Source of the DNA: Streptomyces sp. NRRL B-1140
Lineage (GTDB): Bacteria > Actinomycetota > Actinomycetes > Streptomycetales > Streptomycetaceae
NCBI RefSeq assembly: GCF_001280065.1
Contig: NZ_LGEA01000125.1
Location: 124,001-188,000, forward strand
Length of the DNA: 64,000 nt
Direction: 5' to 3'
This document shows, piece by piece, positions 33,605-42,409 of the stretch. The notes under the pieces were generated by a model that saw only the letters and a program-made list of their open reading frames with translations, was not told where the DNA came from and searched no databases. The translations under genes were made by a program, and so were the position numbers. Numbering within the stretch: the stretch's first letter is position 1; each line of letters begins with the position of its first letter.

Positions 33605-36073
33605 TCAACCGTCCGCACCGGAGAGATCCGTCAAGGACTGCTCGGCCCAGATGATCTTCCCCTCGGGGACGAAGCGAGTTCCCCACCGCTGGGTGAGCTG
33701 GGCGACCAGCAAAAGCCCGCGCCCGCCCTCGTCCGTCGTCCGGGGATGGCGCAGATGGGGCGCCGTGGCGCCGCCGTCGAGGACTTCGCAGACCAGGGCA
33801 CGCTCCCTGATCAGCCGGAGCCGGATGGACCCGGTGGCGTACCGGATGGCGTTGGTGACGAGCTCGCTCACCACCAGCTCCGTGGTGAAGGCCAGCTCCT
33901 CCAGGCCCCAGAGCGCGAGCTGCCGCGTGGCCGTGCGGCGGGCCTCGGCGACCACAGCCGGGTCCGAGGGCAGGTCCCAGGCCGCGACCTGCCCGCTGCC
34001 GAGACGTTTCGTCCGGGCCATCAGCAGGGCCACGTCGTCGTACGGACGATCCGGGACCAGCGCGTCGACCACGGAGCGGCAGTACGACTCGAGCGGGCCC
34101 TTCTGCTCCAGGGCCCGGCGCAGCCGCTCCCGGCCGGCGTCGACGGCCCAGGTCTCGCCCCGGGCCAGCAGTCCGTCGGTGTGCAGCGCCAGGGTGCTGC
34201 CCTCCGCCAGGGACAGCTCGGCCGCCTCGAAGGGCGGGCCGCCCACGCCGAGCGGCGGTCCCTGCGGCAGTTCGACGAACACGACCGAGCCGTCGGGCCG
34301 CACCACGGCCGGGGCGGGATGCCCCGCCGCGGCCAGCGCACACCCCCCGTCGACGGGGTCGTAGACGACGTACAGGCAAGCCGAGCCCACGCCCTGCGTG
34401 CCCGCGGACCCCATCGTCCCGGGCTCGAAGCCCTCCTCCCGCGCCGAACGCGCCACCAGGTCGTCGAGGTGAGCCAGCACCTCCGCGGGCGGCAGGTCCA
34501 GAGCCGCCAGGGTCCGCACGGCGGTCCGCAACTGCCCCATGGCCGCGGCGGCGTCGATGCCGTGCCCCGGCACCTCGCCCACGACCAGGGCGACCCGCGC
34601 CCCGGACAGCGGGATGAGGTCGTACCAGTCGCCGCCGAGACCGGTCAGCTCGTCCGCCGGCCGGTAGCACGCGGCCACCTCGACGGCGTCCTGCTCGGGC
34701 AGCCGGTGGGGGAGCAGGCTGCGCTGGAGGACGAGCGCCGCGTCCCGCTCGCGCGTGTAGCGGCGGGCGTTGTCCACGCAGACGGCCGCGCGGGCGACGA
34801 GGTCCTCGGCGAGCCGCAGGTCCTCCTCGTCGAAGTGCTCCCGGTCGTCGCGCCGGTAGAAGGTCGTGATGCCCAGGGTGATGCCGCGCGAGCGGATCGG
34901 CACGGTCATCACACTGTGCAGGCCCAGCTCCCGGAACGTGGCCCGGCGGCCGCTCGGGGTCCGCGTGGTCCAGTCCCGGGTCAGCGGATCGAGCCGCTCC
35001 GCGCGCCACGAACGTCCCGTGGCCAGACAGCGGAACGGCGGCGTCCCGGCGCGGAAGGCCACCCCCTCGCCGATCTCGATGACCGCCTCCACGAGATCGT
35101 CCTGCGCGGACCGGTAGCCGGCGCGGCGCAGCTCCACCGGTTCCCCCGAGTCCGCGAGCGGTCCGGGCACCGGTTCGCCGCCCCGCAGCACCGACTCCAG
35201 CAGGTCCACGGTGACGAAGTCGGCCAGCCCCGGCACGGCCACGTCCGCCAGTTCCTGCGCGGTGCGCGTGAGGTCCAGGCTGCGGCCGATGCTCTCGCCC
35301 GCACGGTCGAGCAGCGCGAGCCGCTGTCGCGCACGGTGCCGCTCAGTCATGTCCACGACCGTGTAGTACACGCCGATCGGCCGGCCCCGGTCGTCCTCGA
35401 GGCGGGTGAACGACAGCATGTGAGCCGTCTCGCGCAGCGGGGCGGAGCGCACATGGCCCACGTGCTCGTAGCCGACCACCGGCTCGCCGGTCTCCAGCAC
35501 GTGCCGCATCTGCGCCTCGACCGCCTGGGCGTCCATGCCCGGCTGCACATCCGCGAAGCGCAGCCCGAGCCGGCGCGCCGCCGGGCCGCCGCCGAACTGC
35601 TCCAACGCGGCGTTGGACCACACGAAGCGCAGGTCCGTGTCCACGATCGCGATCCCGACCGGGGCACCGGCCGCCATCTGCTCCAGAACCGTGCGGCTCA
35701 TGTCCCAGCCGGGGGCGCCGGACAGCTCCGACAAGAGCAACAGCCACTGCGCGCCGCCCTGTGCCTCCTCGGCCGAGGCGATCCGGGCCGCCACCCTCAC
35801 CGGCTGCCCGTCCCTGCGGCGGGCCGTCAGCAGCCCCGTCCAGCAACCGTTCCTGCGGCACCGCTCGACCAGGTCCGGTACGCGCTGCGCGTCCTCGGCG
35901 ACCAGCAGGTCGGCCAGCTTCCTGCCGACCGCGTCGGCAGCCGGGTACGCCAGCAGCCGCCGGGCATCGTCGGTCCAGCCCGTCACCACACCCTGTGGAT
36001 CGAGCAACAGGGGCGCCGCGTCGGCCACGTCGAACCTCTGCCGGGCAACACCGCCCACCTCGTCTGCGCCCAC
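33605..36073 (-). CDS. PAS-PAS-GAF-SpoIIE-HATPase signalling protein
   Basis: An 822-aa cytoplasmic regulator that joins phosphatase and kinase-like parts. Two PAS domains (about 15-120 and 125-245), a GAF domain (about 265-430), a SpoIIE phosphatase (about 450-680) and a C-terminal HATPase_c anti-sigma-like domain (about 700-815; N-box VVSELVTNAIRYA, G-box EGGRGLLLV) are seen. In the phosphatase the first metal site reads VGEVPGHG, Glu in place of Asp, while GGDWYD, HTDGLLA and YDDVAL are intact. The start is GTG 36073, behind GAGAGG; longer frames read into a repeat-rich gene-free stretch. Confidence 0.92.
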   Translation of the reverse strand: MGADEVGGVARQRFDVADAAPLLLDPQGVVTGWTDDARRLLAYPAADAVGRKLADLLVAEDAQRVPDLVERCRRNGCWTGLLTARRRDGQPVRVAARIASAEEAQGGAQWLLLLSELSGAPGWDMSRTVLEQMAAGAPVGIAIVDTDLRFVWSNAALEQFGGGPAARRLGLRFADVQPGMDAQAVEAQMRHVLETGEPVVGYEHVGHVRSAPLRETAHMLSFTRLEDDRGRPIGVYYTVVDMTERHRARQRLALLDRAGESIGRSLDLTRTAQELADVAVPGLADFVTVDLLESVLRGGEPVPGPLADSGEPVELRRAGYRSAQDDLVEAVIEIGEGVAFRAGTPPFRCLATGRSWRAERLDPLTRDWTTRTPSGRRATFRELGLHSVMTVPIRSRGITLGITTFYRRDDREHFDEEDLRLAEDLVARAAVCVDNARRYTRERDAALVLQRSLLPHRLPEQDAVEVAACYRPADELTGLGGDWYDLIPLSGARVALVVGEVPGHGIDAAAAMGQLRTAVRTLAALDLPPAEVLAHLDDLVARSAREEGFEPGTMGSAGTQGVGSACLYVVYDPVDGGCALAAAGHPAPAVVRPDGSVVFVELPQGPPLGVGGPPFEAAELSLAEGSTLALHTDGLLARGETWAVDAGRERLRRALEQKGPLESYCRSVVDALVPDRPYDDVALLMARTKRLGSGQVAAWDLPSDPAVVAEARRTATRQLALWGLEELAFTTELVVSELVTNAIRYATGSIRLRLIRERALVCEVLDGGATAPHLRHPRTTDEGGRGLLLVAQLTQRWGTRFVPEGKIIWAEQSLTDLSGADG

Positions 36074-36709
36074 GGCCGACCTCTCTGTCGCTGAGAGTGG
36101 TCTACCACCTCTTGCCTCAATCTTCACCCTTCCGGCGACGTGGGGCGGCTTGTGCGGGCCGGTCGGGGCCCGGGGCACGGCGCGGTGAGGAGCGTTTTGC
36201 GGCCGGACCGAGGGACGGAACCGGCCGGACACGGCCGCCCGGTTCCGTCCACGCGGCGAGAGAGCCGGCCGACGGGGGTGGCCGGCCTGGGACCGGCACG
36301 CCGGCCTGGCTTGGTGCGCGCGGCGCGGGGCTGGTGGGTGTGGGGCGGCCGGCCCGGGACCAGCACGCCGGTCCGGCTCCGTGAGCGCGGCGAAAGGGCC
36401 GGTCGACGAGGGGCGGGCAGGCGGCCGGTGTGCACGCCTGTGCGGCACCCGCCCGGTCGACACCGCACCCGTCCCCGTGCCGCCTCGCGCAGAGGGCCGG
36501 ACGCATCCGTGCGCCGCCTCGCAGAGGGAGCGATCCAACCCCGCCGCCCCGCCCCGACGAGCGGTCGGCCCGAGGCGCGGCCCCCATCCCGTGAACCGGC
36601 GGGGGTGGCCCCCCCGGCCCCGCCGAGAGCGGCCGGCCCGAGTCGCCGCCCCCGCCCCGCGAGCTGGCGGGATGCCGTCCACCCCCCGGCCCCCGCGACC
36701 CGACCCCCC
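36074..36709. repeat. gene-free, repeat-rich GC spacer
   Basis: About 640 bp without a real gene; long open frames exist on both strands but they consist of Pro/Arg/Gly-rich shadow sequence. It holds imperfect direct repeats: a 32-bp unit at 36280-36311 and 36347-36378 (both with GGCCGGCC or GGCCGGCCC and GCACGCCGG), and a longer pair of about 55 bp near 36556 and 36620. It is most likely non-coding DNA formed by slippage, possibly with stable hairpins. Confidence 0.6.
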
Positions 36710-37963
36710 TTACCCCAGCGCCTTCTCCAGCGCCCCGAGTGCCCCCGTCAGCTCCTCGCCCGTGATGGTGAGTGGTGGGGCCAGGCGGATGGTCGAGCCG
36801 TGGGTGTCCTTCGCCAGGACCCCCTGGCGCATCAGGCGTTCGCTGATCTCGCGGCCGGTGCCCAGTGCCGGGTCGATGTCGACGCCCGCCCACAGACCGC
36901 GCGAGCGGAAGCCGACGACGCCCCTGCCGATCAGGGCCGTCAGACCGTCGCGCAGGATCACGCCCAACTCCGCCGCACGGCGCTGGAACTCGCCCGTCTC
37001 CAGCAGCTCCACCACCGCCGTACCGACCGCGGCGGCCAGCGGGTTGCCGCCGAAGGTCGAGCCGTGCTCACCCGGGTGCAGCACCCCGAGCACCTCTCGG
37101 CGCCCGACCACCGCCGACACCGGCACGATGCCACCGCCCAGCGCCTTGCCGAGCAGCAGCACGTCCGGCACCACCGGCTCGTGCTCGACCGCCAGCGTCC
37201 GGCCCGTGCGCCCGAGTCCGGACTGGATCTCGTCGGCGATGAACAGACAGCCCTTGCGGCGGGTCAGCTCCCGCACACCGGCGAGATAACCCTCGTCCGG
37301 GATGATCCCCCCCGCCTCGCCCTGGATCGGCTCGATCAGCACCGCCGCCGTCGTCTCGTCGACCGCGGCCTCCATCGCGGCCAGGTCGTTGTACGGCACC
37401 ACCCGGAACCCCGGGGTGAAGGGCCCGAAGCCCGCCCGGGCCGTCTCGTCGGTGGAGAAGCTGACGATCGTCGTCGTCCGCCCGTGGAAGTTGTCCGCTG
37501 CGACCACGATCGTCGCCCGGTCGGCCGGCACGCCCTTGACGTCGTAGGCCCACTTGCGGGCCACCTTCACCCCGCTCTCGACCGCCTCCGCACCGGTGTT
37601 CATGGGCAGCACCATGTCCATGCCGGTGAGGGCCGCCAGCCGCTCCGCGAACTCGGCCAGCCGGTCGTTGTGGAAGGCACGCGAGGTGAGGGTCAGCCGG
37701 TCGAGCTGGCGGTGGGCCGCATCGATCAGCGACGGGTGCCGGTGGCCGAAGTTCAGGGCCGAGTAGCCGGCCAGCATGTCGAGGTAGCGCCGTCCCTCCA
37801 CGTCCTCCACCCAGGTGCCCTCGGCGCGGGCGACGACCACCGGCAGCGGGTGGTAGTTGTGCGCGAGGACCGGTTCCTCCGCGCGGATCAGCTCCTGCGA
37901 GCCACGCGTCTGCCGCGCGTCACGGCCTCCCTGCGGGTCCTCGGTGCGGACGGGTGCGGTCAT
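36710..37963 (-). CDS. rocD: ornithine aminotransferase
   Basis: A 417-aa class III PLP aminotransferase that moves the delta-amino group of ornithine to 2-oxoglutarate, giving glutamate semialdehyde. NYHPLPVVVARAEG and YLDMLAGYSALNFGHRHP are typical of ornithine aminotransferase, NTGAEAVES binds PLP phosphate, DEIQSGLGRTG carries the PLP-ring Asp and LGKALGGG the Schiff-base Lys. The ATG at 37963 overlaps the ddaH stop by 4 bp. Together with ddaH and Lrp it forms an arginine/ornithine catabolic operon. Confidence 0.95.
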   Translation of the reverse strand: MTAPVRTEDPQGGRDARQTRGSQELIRAEEPVLAHNYHPLPVVVARAEGTWVEDVEGRRYLDMLAGYSALNFGHRHPSLIDAAHRQLDRLTLTSRAFHNDRLAEFAERLAALTGMDMVLPMNTGAEAVESGVKVARKWAYDVKGVPADRATIVVAADNFHGRTTTIVSFSTDETARAGFGPFTPGFRVVPYNDLAAMEAAVDETTAAVLIEPIQGEAGGIIPDEGYLAGVRELTRRKGCLFIADEIQSGLGRTGRTLAVEHEPVVPDVLLLGKALGGGIVPVSAVVGRREVLGVLHPGEHGSTFGGNPLAAAVGTAVVELLETGEFQRRAAELGVILRDGLTALIGRGVVGFRSRGLWAGVDIDPALGTGREISERLMRQGVLAKDTHGSTIRLAPPLTITGEELTGALGALEKALG

Positions 37964-38790
37964 GAGCGGATCTCCCGGATCTCCTGGGTGCAGCACTTGA
38001 TGCCGCCACCGGCCTTGTGGAACTCGGACAGGTCGACGGGGACGGGGACGTAGCCGCGCTCGGCCAGTTGCCCGGCCAGACCCGTCGCCCCCGGCGAGAT
38101 GAACACGTGGCGCCCGTCGGAGACGGAGTTGAGCCCGAACGCCATCGCGTCCTCGCGGGTGGCGAGCACCGCGTCCGGGTACAGCCGGGCCAGCACCTCG
38201 CGGCTGCCCGGCGAGAACGCCTCGGGGTAGTAGACGATGTTCCCGTCGTGCTCCTCGTCGAGGACGAACAGCGCCGTGTCCAGGTGGTAGAAGTACGGAT
38301 CCACCAGCGTCAGGCTGACCACCGGCGTCCCGAAGTACTCCTGCACCTCGCTGTGGGCCTCCCGGGTCGTCCGGAAGCCCGTCCCGGCCAGGATCCAGCG
38401 GCCGGCCGGCACCAGGTCGCCCTCGCCCTCGCACACCGACTCGGGGTGGTAGACGTCGTAGCCCTCCGTCTTGAACCACGCCTCGTACGGCACGGACTCG
38501 GGACGGCGCTCGGGCGCGTGGAAGAGCGAGCCGAAGACGCGGCCGTCGACGACGACCGCCGCGTTCGCCGCGAACACCATGTCGGGCAGGCCCGGAACGG
38601 GTTTCACACTGTCCACGGTATGGCCGTGGACGCGGTAGGTGTCGACCAGCGCCTGCCACTGGTCCAGGGCTCGGATGACGTCGACGGGTTCGTCGGGATG
38701 CATCCACGGGTTGATCGCGTACTGCACGGCGAAGTGTCTGGGTTCGCAGACGAGGTAGCGCCGCCGGCGCGGCACACGGGAGTCGGGCAC
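37960..38790 (-). CDS. ddaH: dimethylargininase/amidinotransferase-like hydrolase
   Basis: A 276-aa enzyme of the guanidino-modifying superfamily. It should hydrolyse Nω-methylated arginines (or arginine-like compounds) to citrulline and an amine. GLPDMVFAANAAVVV holds substrate-binding residues, FYHLDTALFVLDE the catalytic His block and GGGIKCCTQEI the catalytic Cys near the C-terminus. The start is GTG 38790 with GGAGGG eight bases upstream. It is coupled to rocD, which would process ornithine-level products, and follows an Lrp-type regulator on the same strand. Confidence 0.9.
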   Translation of the reverse strand: MPDSRVPRRRRYLVCEPRHFAVQYAINPWMHPDEPVDVIRALDQWQALVDTYRVHGHTVDSVKPVPGLPDMVFAANAAVVVDGRVFGSLFHAPERRPESVPYEAWFKTEGYDVYHPESVCEGEGDLVPAGRWILAGTGFRTTREAHSEVQEYFGTPVVSLTLVDPYFYHLDTALFVLDEEHDGNIVYYPEAFSPGSREVLARLYPDAVLATREDAMAFGLNSVSDGRHVFISPGATGLAGQLAERGYVPVPVDLSEFHKAGGGIKCCTQEIREIRS

Positions 38791-38916
38791 AGAGGGGTCC
38801 CTCCGCTTCCTCACGGTGTGTGACTGGTGGTTGACACAACGGTAGGAACCGGCGGCGGTGTCCGACAAGAAACAAAGGTTGCGCGTCCGCGCAGGAACGC
38901 TGCGTCTTACCGACGC

Positions 38917-39432
38917 TCAGCGCACGTCTGCTGCGCCGCCGGAGACCTCCTCCGGGGCCGGATGACTCGCCCCCGCCTCCGGGCTCTCCGGCAGCAGATG
39001 GGACAGCACCATCACGCTGATCGTCTTGCGGATGAACGGCTCCTGCCGGATCCGCTCCAGCACCTCCTCGAAGTGCTCCACGTCCCGCGCCCGCACGTGC
39101 AGCAGCGCGTCCGCACCGCCCGTCACGGTCATCGCCGCGGCGATCTCCGGATAGTCGCGCACCACCTCGGCCAGCCGCCGCGGCGGGGCGGCGCCCTCGC
39201 AGTACACCTCGACGTAGGCCTCCGTGCGCCAGCCCAGCGCCGACGGCTTCACCGTCGCCGAGAACCCGGTGATCACGCCCGTCTCGCGCAGCCGGTCGAC
39301 CCGCCGCTTGACCGCCGTGGCCGACAGCCCGATCGACGTGCCGATCTCGGCGAACGATGTCCTCGCGTTCGCCATCAACGCGGTGATGATCTTCCGGTCG
39401 AGTTCGTCGAACGGCGTGGACCTGCTGTTCAT
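38917..39432 (-). CDS. Lrp/AsnC-family regulator
   Basis: A 171-aa regulator. AsnC-type helix-turn-helix (about residues 6-60; LDRKIITALMANARTSFAEIGTSIGLSATAVKRRVDRL) and a RAM ligand-binding domain (about 70-150; AYVEVYCEG, VTGGADALLHVRARD) are seen. It lies directly upstream of ddaH-rocD in the same direction and probably controls them in response to an amino acid such as arginine or ornithine. The ATG at 39432 was preferred over the one at 39537 as homology starts there. The 126-bp spacer before ddaH is the likely binding region. Confidence 0.92.
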   Translation of the reverse strand: MNSRSTPFDELDRKIITALMANARTSFAEIGTSIGLSATAVKRRVDRLRETGVITGFSATVKPSALGWRTEAYVEVYCEGAAPPRRLAEVVRDYPEIAAAMTVTGGADALLHVRARDVEHFEEVLERIRQEPFIRKTISVMVLSHLLPESPEAGASHPAPEEVSGGAADVR

Positions 39433-39540
39433 GGCCGCACTGTATCCACCGGCACCCCGGCTCGCGCCCCGCCGGGCGCGGGCTCCGCGTCCGGCGGAGA
39501 CGTCCACCCCCGGCGCATGTCCAGATGTTCGGATCACCCC

Positions 39541-39546
39541 TACACT
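39541..39546 (+). promoter_or_regulatory. -10 element of the LytTR operon
   Basis: TACACT fits TANNNT and ends eight bases before the ATG at 39555, so the transcript probably has no leader or nearly none. It lies in the 122-bp divergent region shared with the Lrp gene. Confidence 0.45.
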
Positions 39547-39554
39547 CCGGGTTC

Positions 39555-40304
39555 ATGCTGCGTGCCCTGGCTGTCGACGACGAACGCCCCTCGCTGGAGG
39601 AGCTGCTCTACCTCCTGCACGCCGACCCCCGCATCGGCAGCGCCGAGGGCGCCGGCGACGCGACCGAGGCGCTACGCCGCATGAACCGCGCCCTGGAGTC
39701 CGGCCCGGGCGGGCCCGAGGCCATCGACGTCGTCTTCCTCGACATCCAGATGCCCGGCCTCGACGGTCTCGACCTCGCCCGCCTGCTCACCGGCTTCGCC
39801 CGGCCACCGCTCGTCGTGTTCGTCACCGCCCACGAGGACTTCGCCGTGCAGGCCTTCGACCTCAAGGCCGTCGACTACGTCCTCAAACCGGTCCGCAAGG
39901 AACGCCTCGCCGAGGCCGTCCGCCGCGCCGCCGAACTGCGCGGCGCCGCCCCGCGCATCCCCGTGCACGAACCCGACCCGGACCACATACCCGTCGAACT
40001 CGGCGGCGTGACCCGCTTCGTCGCCGTCGACGACATCACCCACGTCGAGGCCCAGGGCGACTACGCCCGCCTGCACACCGACAAGGGCAGCCACCTGGTA
40101 CGCATCCCGCTGTCCACCCTGGAGGAGCGCTGGCGCACCCGCGGCTTCGTCCGCATCCACCGCCGCCACCTCGTAGCACTGCGCCACATCGGCGAACTCC
40201 GCCTCGACGCGGGCACCGTCAGCGTCCTCGTCGGCTCCGAGGAACTCCAGGTCAGCCGGCGCCACACGCGTGAACTGCGCGACCTGCTCATGCGGAGGCC
40301 GTGA
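39555..40304 (+). CDS. LytTR-family response regulator
   Basis: A 249-aa response regulator. The receiver domain (about residues 1-125) has the acid pair in AVDDERP, the phospho-Asp in VVFLDIQMPGLDG, Thr in VFVTAHEDFAVQAF and Lys in YVLKPVRKER. A LytTR DNA-binding domain follows (about 145-245; VDDITHVEAQGDYARLHT, FVRIHRRHLVAL). It works with the LytS-type kinase encoded three genes downstream and probably controls the symporter operon. Its stop overlaps the next start (GTGA). Confidence 0.95.
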   Translation: MLRALAVDDERPSLEELLYLLHADPRIGSAEGAGDATEALRRMNRALESGPGGPEAIDVVFLDIQMPGLDGLDLARLLTGFARPPLVVFVTAHEDFAVQAFDLKAVDYVLKPVRKERLAEAVRRAAELRGAAPRIPVHEPDPDHIPVELGGVTRFVAVDDITHVEAQGDYARLHTDKGSHLVRIPLSTLEERWRTRGFVRIHRRHLVALRHIGELRLDAGTVSVLVGSEELQVSRRHTRELRDLLMRRP

Positions 40305-40669
40305 CGGTGCCCCAGGACCACTCCGAACGCCGCGTCGTCGTCACCGGTCCGCCCCGGCAAGTCCGCCGGACTTCCTCCGGCTACTACCGCCCGCGCACCG
40401 AGATCGACGAGCAGACCACCCTCGGCCACACCTACGTCCGCTCCCTGATGCGCACCCAACTGCGCGCCGCCCTCACCGTGTTCGCGGTTCTCGTCCTGCT
40501 CGTCGGCCCGCTCCCGCTGCTCTTCGCGGCGATGCCCGGCACCCGTCGCCTCGAATGGGCCGTCCTCGGCTTCGGCCTCTACGTCCCCCTGGTGCTGCTG
40601 GCCCGCTGGTACGTCCGCCGCGCCGAGCGCAACGAACGCGACTTCGTACGTCTCGTCGAAGACCGCTGA
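40301..40669 (+). CDS. DUF485-like small membrane protein
   Basis: A 122-aa protein with a basic soluble N-terminus (1-50) and two membrane helices (about 54-78 and 86-106; LTVFAVLVLLVGPLPLLF and LEWAVLGFGLYVPLVLLA), ending in a charged tail. Its place directly upstream of a sodium/acetate-type symporter mimics the YjcH-ActP pair, so I assign it to the DUF485-like group. The start is GTG 40301, overlapping the regulator stop, or GTG 40307. Confidence 0.7.
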   Translation: MTVPQDHSERRVVVTGPPRQVRRTSSGYYRPRTEIDEQTTLGHTYVRSLMRTQLRAALTVFAVLVLLVGPLPLLFAAMPGTRRLEWAVLGFGLYVPLVLLARWYVRRAERNERDFVRLVEDR

Positions 40670-40696
40670 AGCCCCATCGATGAACCCCGGCCGCCC

Positions 40697-42409
40697 ATGA
40701 ACTCCAGCTACGCCATACCCGCCGTCGCCCTGGTCGTCGTCGCGACCGTCCTCGTCGGTGCCTTCGGCCTGCGCATCTCCCGCACCACCTCCGACTTCTA
40801 CGTCGCCTCCCGCACCGTCGGCCCCCGCCTCAACGCCGCCGCCATCAGCGGCGAATACCTCTCCGCCGCCTCCTTCCTCGGCATCGCGGGCCTCGTCCTC
40901 GTGCAGGGCCCCGACATGCTCTGGTACCCGGTCGGCTACACCGCCGGCTATCTGGTCCTGCTGCTCTTCGTCGCCGCCCCGCTGCGCCGCTCCGGCGCCT
41001 ACACCCTCCCCGACTTCGCCGAGGCCCGCCTCGGCTCCCAGGCCGTGCGGCGCCTCGCCGGTGCCTTCGTCGTCGGCGTCGGCTGGCTGTACCTGCTGCC
41101 CCAGCTCCAAGGCGCCGGACTCACCCTCACCGTGCTGACCGGGGCGCCCGACTGGCTCGGCGGAGTGATCGTCGCCGTGGTCGTGACCGCCACCGTCGCC
41201 GCCGGCGGCATGCGCAGCATCACCTTCGTCCAGGCCTTCCAGTACTGGCTGAAACTCACCGCCCTGCTCGTCCCCGCCCTGTTCCTCGTCCTCACCTGGC
41301 AGGGCGACGGAGCACCCCGGCACGCCTTCGACGAACCGGCCACCTTCCGCGAGCAGCGCGTCGTGCGTGTCGACGACTCGATCGACCTGAGGCTGGACCG
41401 GCCCCTGAGCGTCACGGTGACCGGCACCGTCGACGGCCGCACGCACACCGGCACCCGCCTGGAACTCACCGCCGGAAGCCACCGCGTCGAGCGCGGCACC
41501 CGGCTCACCTTCGCCCGGGGCGCGCCCGTCCCCGACGCCGAGCGCGGTGGCGGGGACCTGTCCCCGTCGCAGGCCGAGAGCCGAGGGGAACGCCCGCTGT
41601 ACGCCACGTACGGACTGATCCTCGCCACATTCCTCGGCACCATGGGACTGCCACACGTCGTGGTCCGCTTCTACACCAGCCCGCACGGCGTCGCCGCCCG
41701 CCGCACCACCGTCGCGGTCCTCGGCCTGGTCGGCGCCTTCTACCTGCTGCCCCCGGTCTACGGCGCGCTGGGCCGCCTCTACGCCCCCGAACTCACCCTC
41801 ACCGGCGACCCGGACGCCGCCGTCCTGCTGCTGCCCGACCGCATGATCGGGGGAGTGGGCGGCGACCTGCTGGGCGCGCTCGTCGCGGGCGGTGCCTTCG
41901 CCGCGTTCCTCTCCACCGCCTCGGGCCTGACCATGGCGGTCGCGGGCGTCCTCACCCAGGACGTCCTGCCGTCCCGGGGCGTACGGCATTTCCGCCTCGG
42001 GACGGTCCTCGCCATGGTCGTGCCCCTCGCGGCGAGCGTCCTGGTCGGCGGGCTGCCGGTCGCCGACGCGGTGGGGCTCGCCTTCGCCGTCTCGGCGTCC
42101 TCGTTCTGCCCGCTGCTCGTCCTCGGCATCTGGTGGCGGCGGCTGACCCCGCCCGGCGCGGCCGCCGGGATGCTGGTCGGAGGCGGTTCCGCCCTGCTTG
42201 CCGTCGCCGCGACCATGGCGGGCTACCCGGGTGAGGGAGCGGCCCTGCACGCCCTGCTCGCCTGGCCCGCGCTGTGGTCGGTGCCGCTGGGCTTCCTCAC
42301 CATGATCCTCGTGTCCCTGGCCACCCCCGGCCGGGTCCCGCCCGGCACGGCGGCGGTCCTGGCCCGGTTCCACCTGCCCGAGGAACTGCGCACCGAGGTG
42401 ACGGCATGA
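40697..42409 (+). CDS. sodium:solute symporter (ActP/MctC-like)
   Basis: A 570-aa transporter of the SSS family with about 13 membrane helices, likely for acetate, pyruvate or a similar monocarboxylate. SDFYVASRTVGPRLNAAAISGEYLSAASFLG is the family start, GYTAGYLVLLLFVAAPLRRSGAYTLPDF the signature, and AAFLSTASGLTMAVAG a later one. An extra polar segment (about residues 212-300) sits in a loop after helix 6. It is encoded between its two-component regulators. The ATG at 40697 is 28 bp behind the DUF485-like gene. Confidence 0.92.
   Translation: MNSSYAIPAVALVVVATVLVGAFGLRISRTTSDFYVASRTVGPRLNAAAISGEYLSAASFLGIAGLVLVQGPDMLWYPVGYTAGYLVLLLFVAAPLRRSGAYTLPDFAEARLGSQAVRRLAGAFVVGVGWLYLLPQLQGAGLTLTVLTGAPDWLGGVIVAVVVTATVAAGGMRSITFVQAFQYWLKLTALLVPALFLVLTWQGDGAPRHAFDEPATFREQRVVRVDDSIDLRLDRPLSVTVTGTVDGRTHTGTRLELTAGSHRVERGTRLTFARGAPVPDAERGGGDLSPSQAESRGERPLYATYGLILATFLGTMGLPHVVVRFYTSPHGVAARRTTVAVLGLVGAFYLLPPVYGALGRLYAPELTLTGDPDAAVLLLPDRMIGGVGGDLLGALVAGGAFAAFLSTASGLTMAVAGVLTQDVLPSRGVRHFRLGTVLAMVVPLAASVLVGGLPVADAVGLAFAVSASSFCPLLVLGIWWRRLTPPGAAAGMLVGGGSALLAVAATMAGYPGEGAALHALLAWPALWSVPLGFLTMILVSLATPGRVPPGTAAVLARFHLPEELRTEVTA

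Noticed and set aside
32228..36094. Open frame of 1288 codons on the plus strand
   Set aside because: It lies wholly antisense to the two SpoIIE-family genes, has Arg/Gln/His-rich shadow composition and no recognisable domain. The opposite strand has intact motifs throughout.
36117..36893. Gly/Arg-rich open frames in the spacer before rocD
   Set aside because: There is no ribosome-binding site or family resemblance, and the sequence is made of direct repeats.
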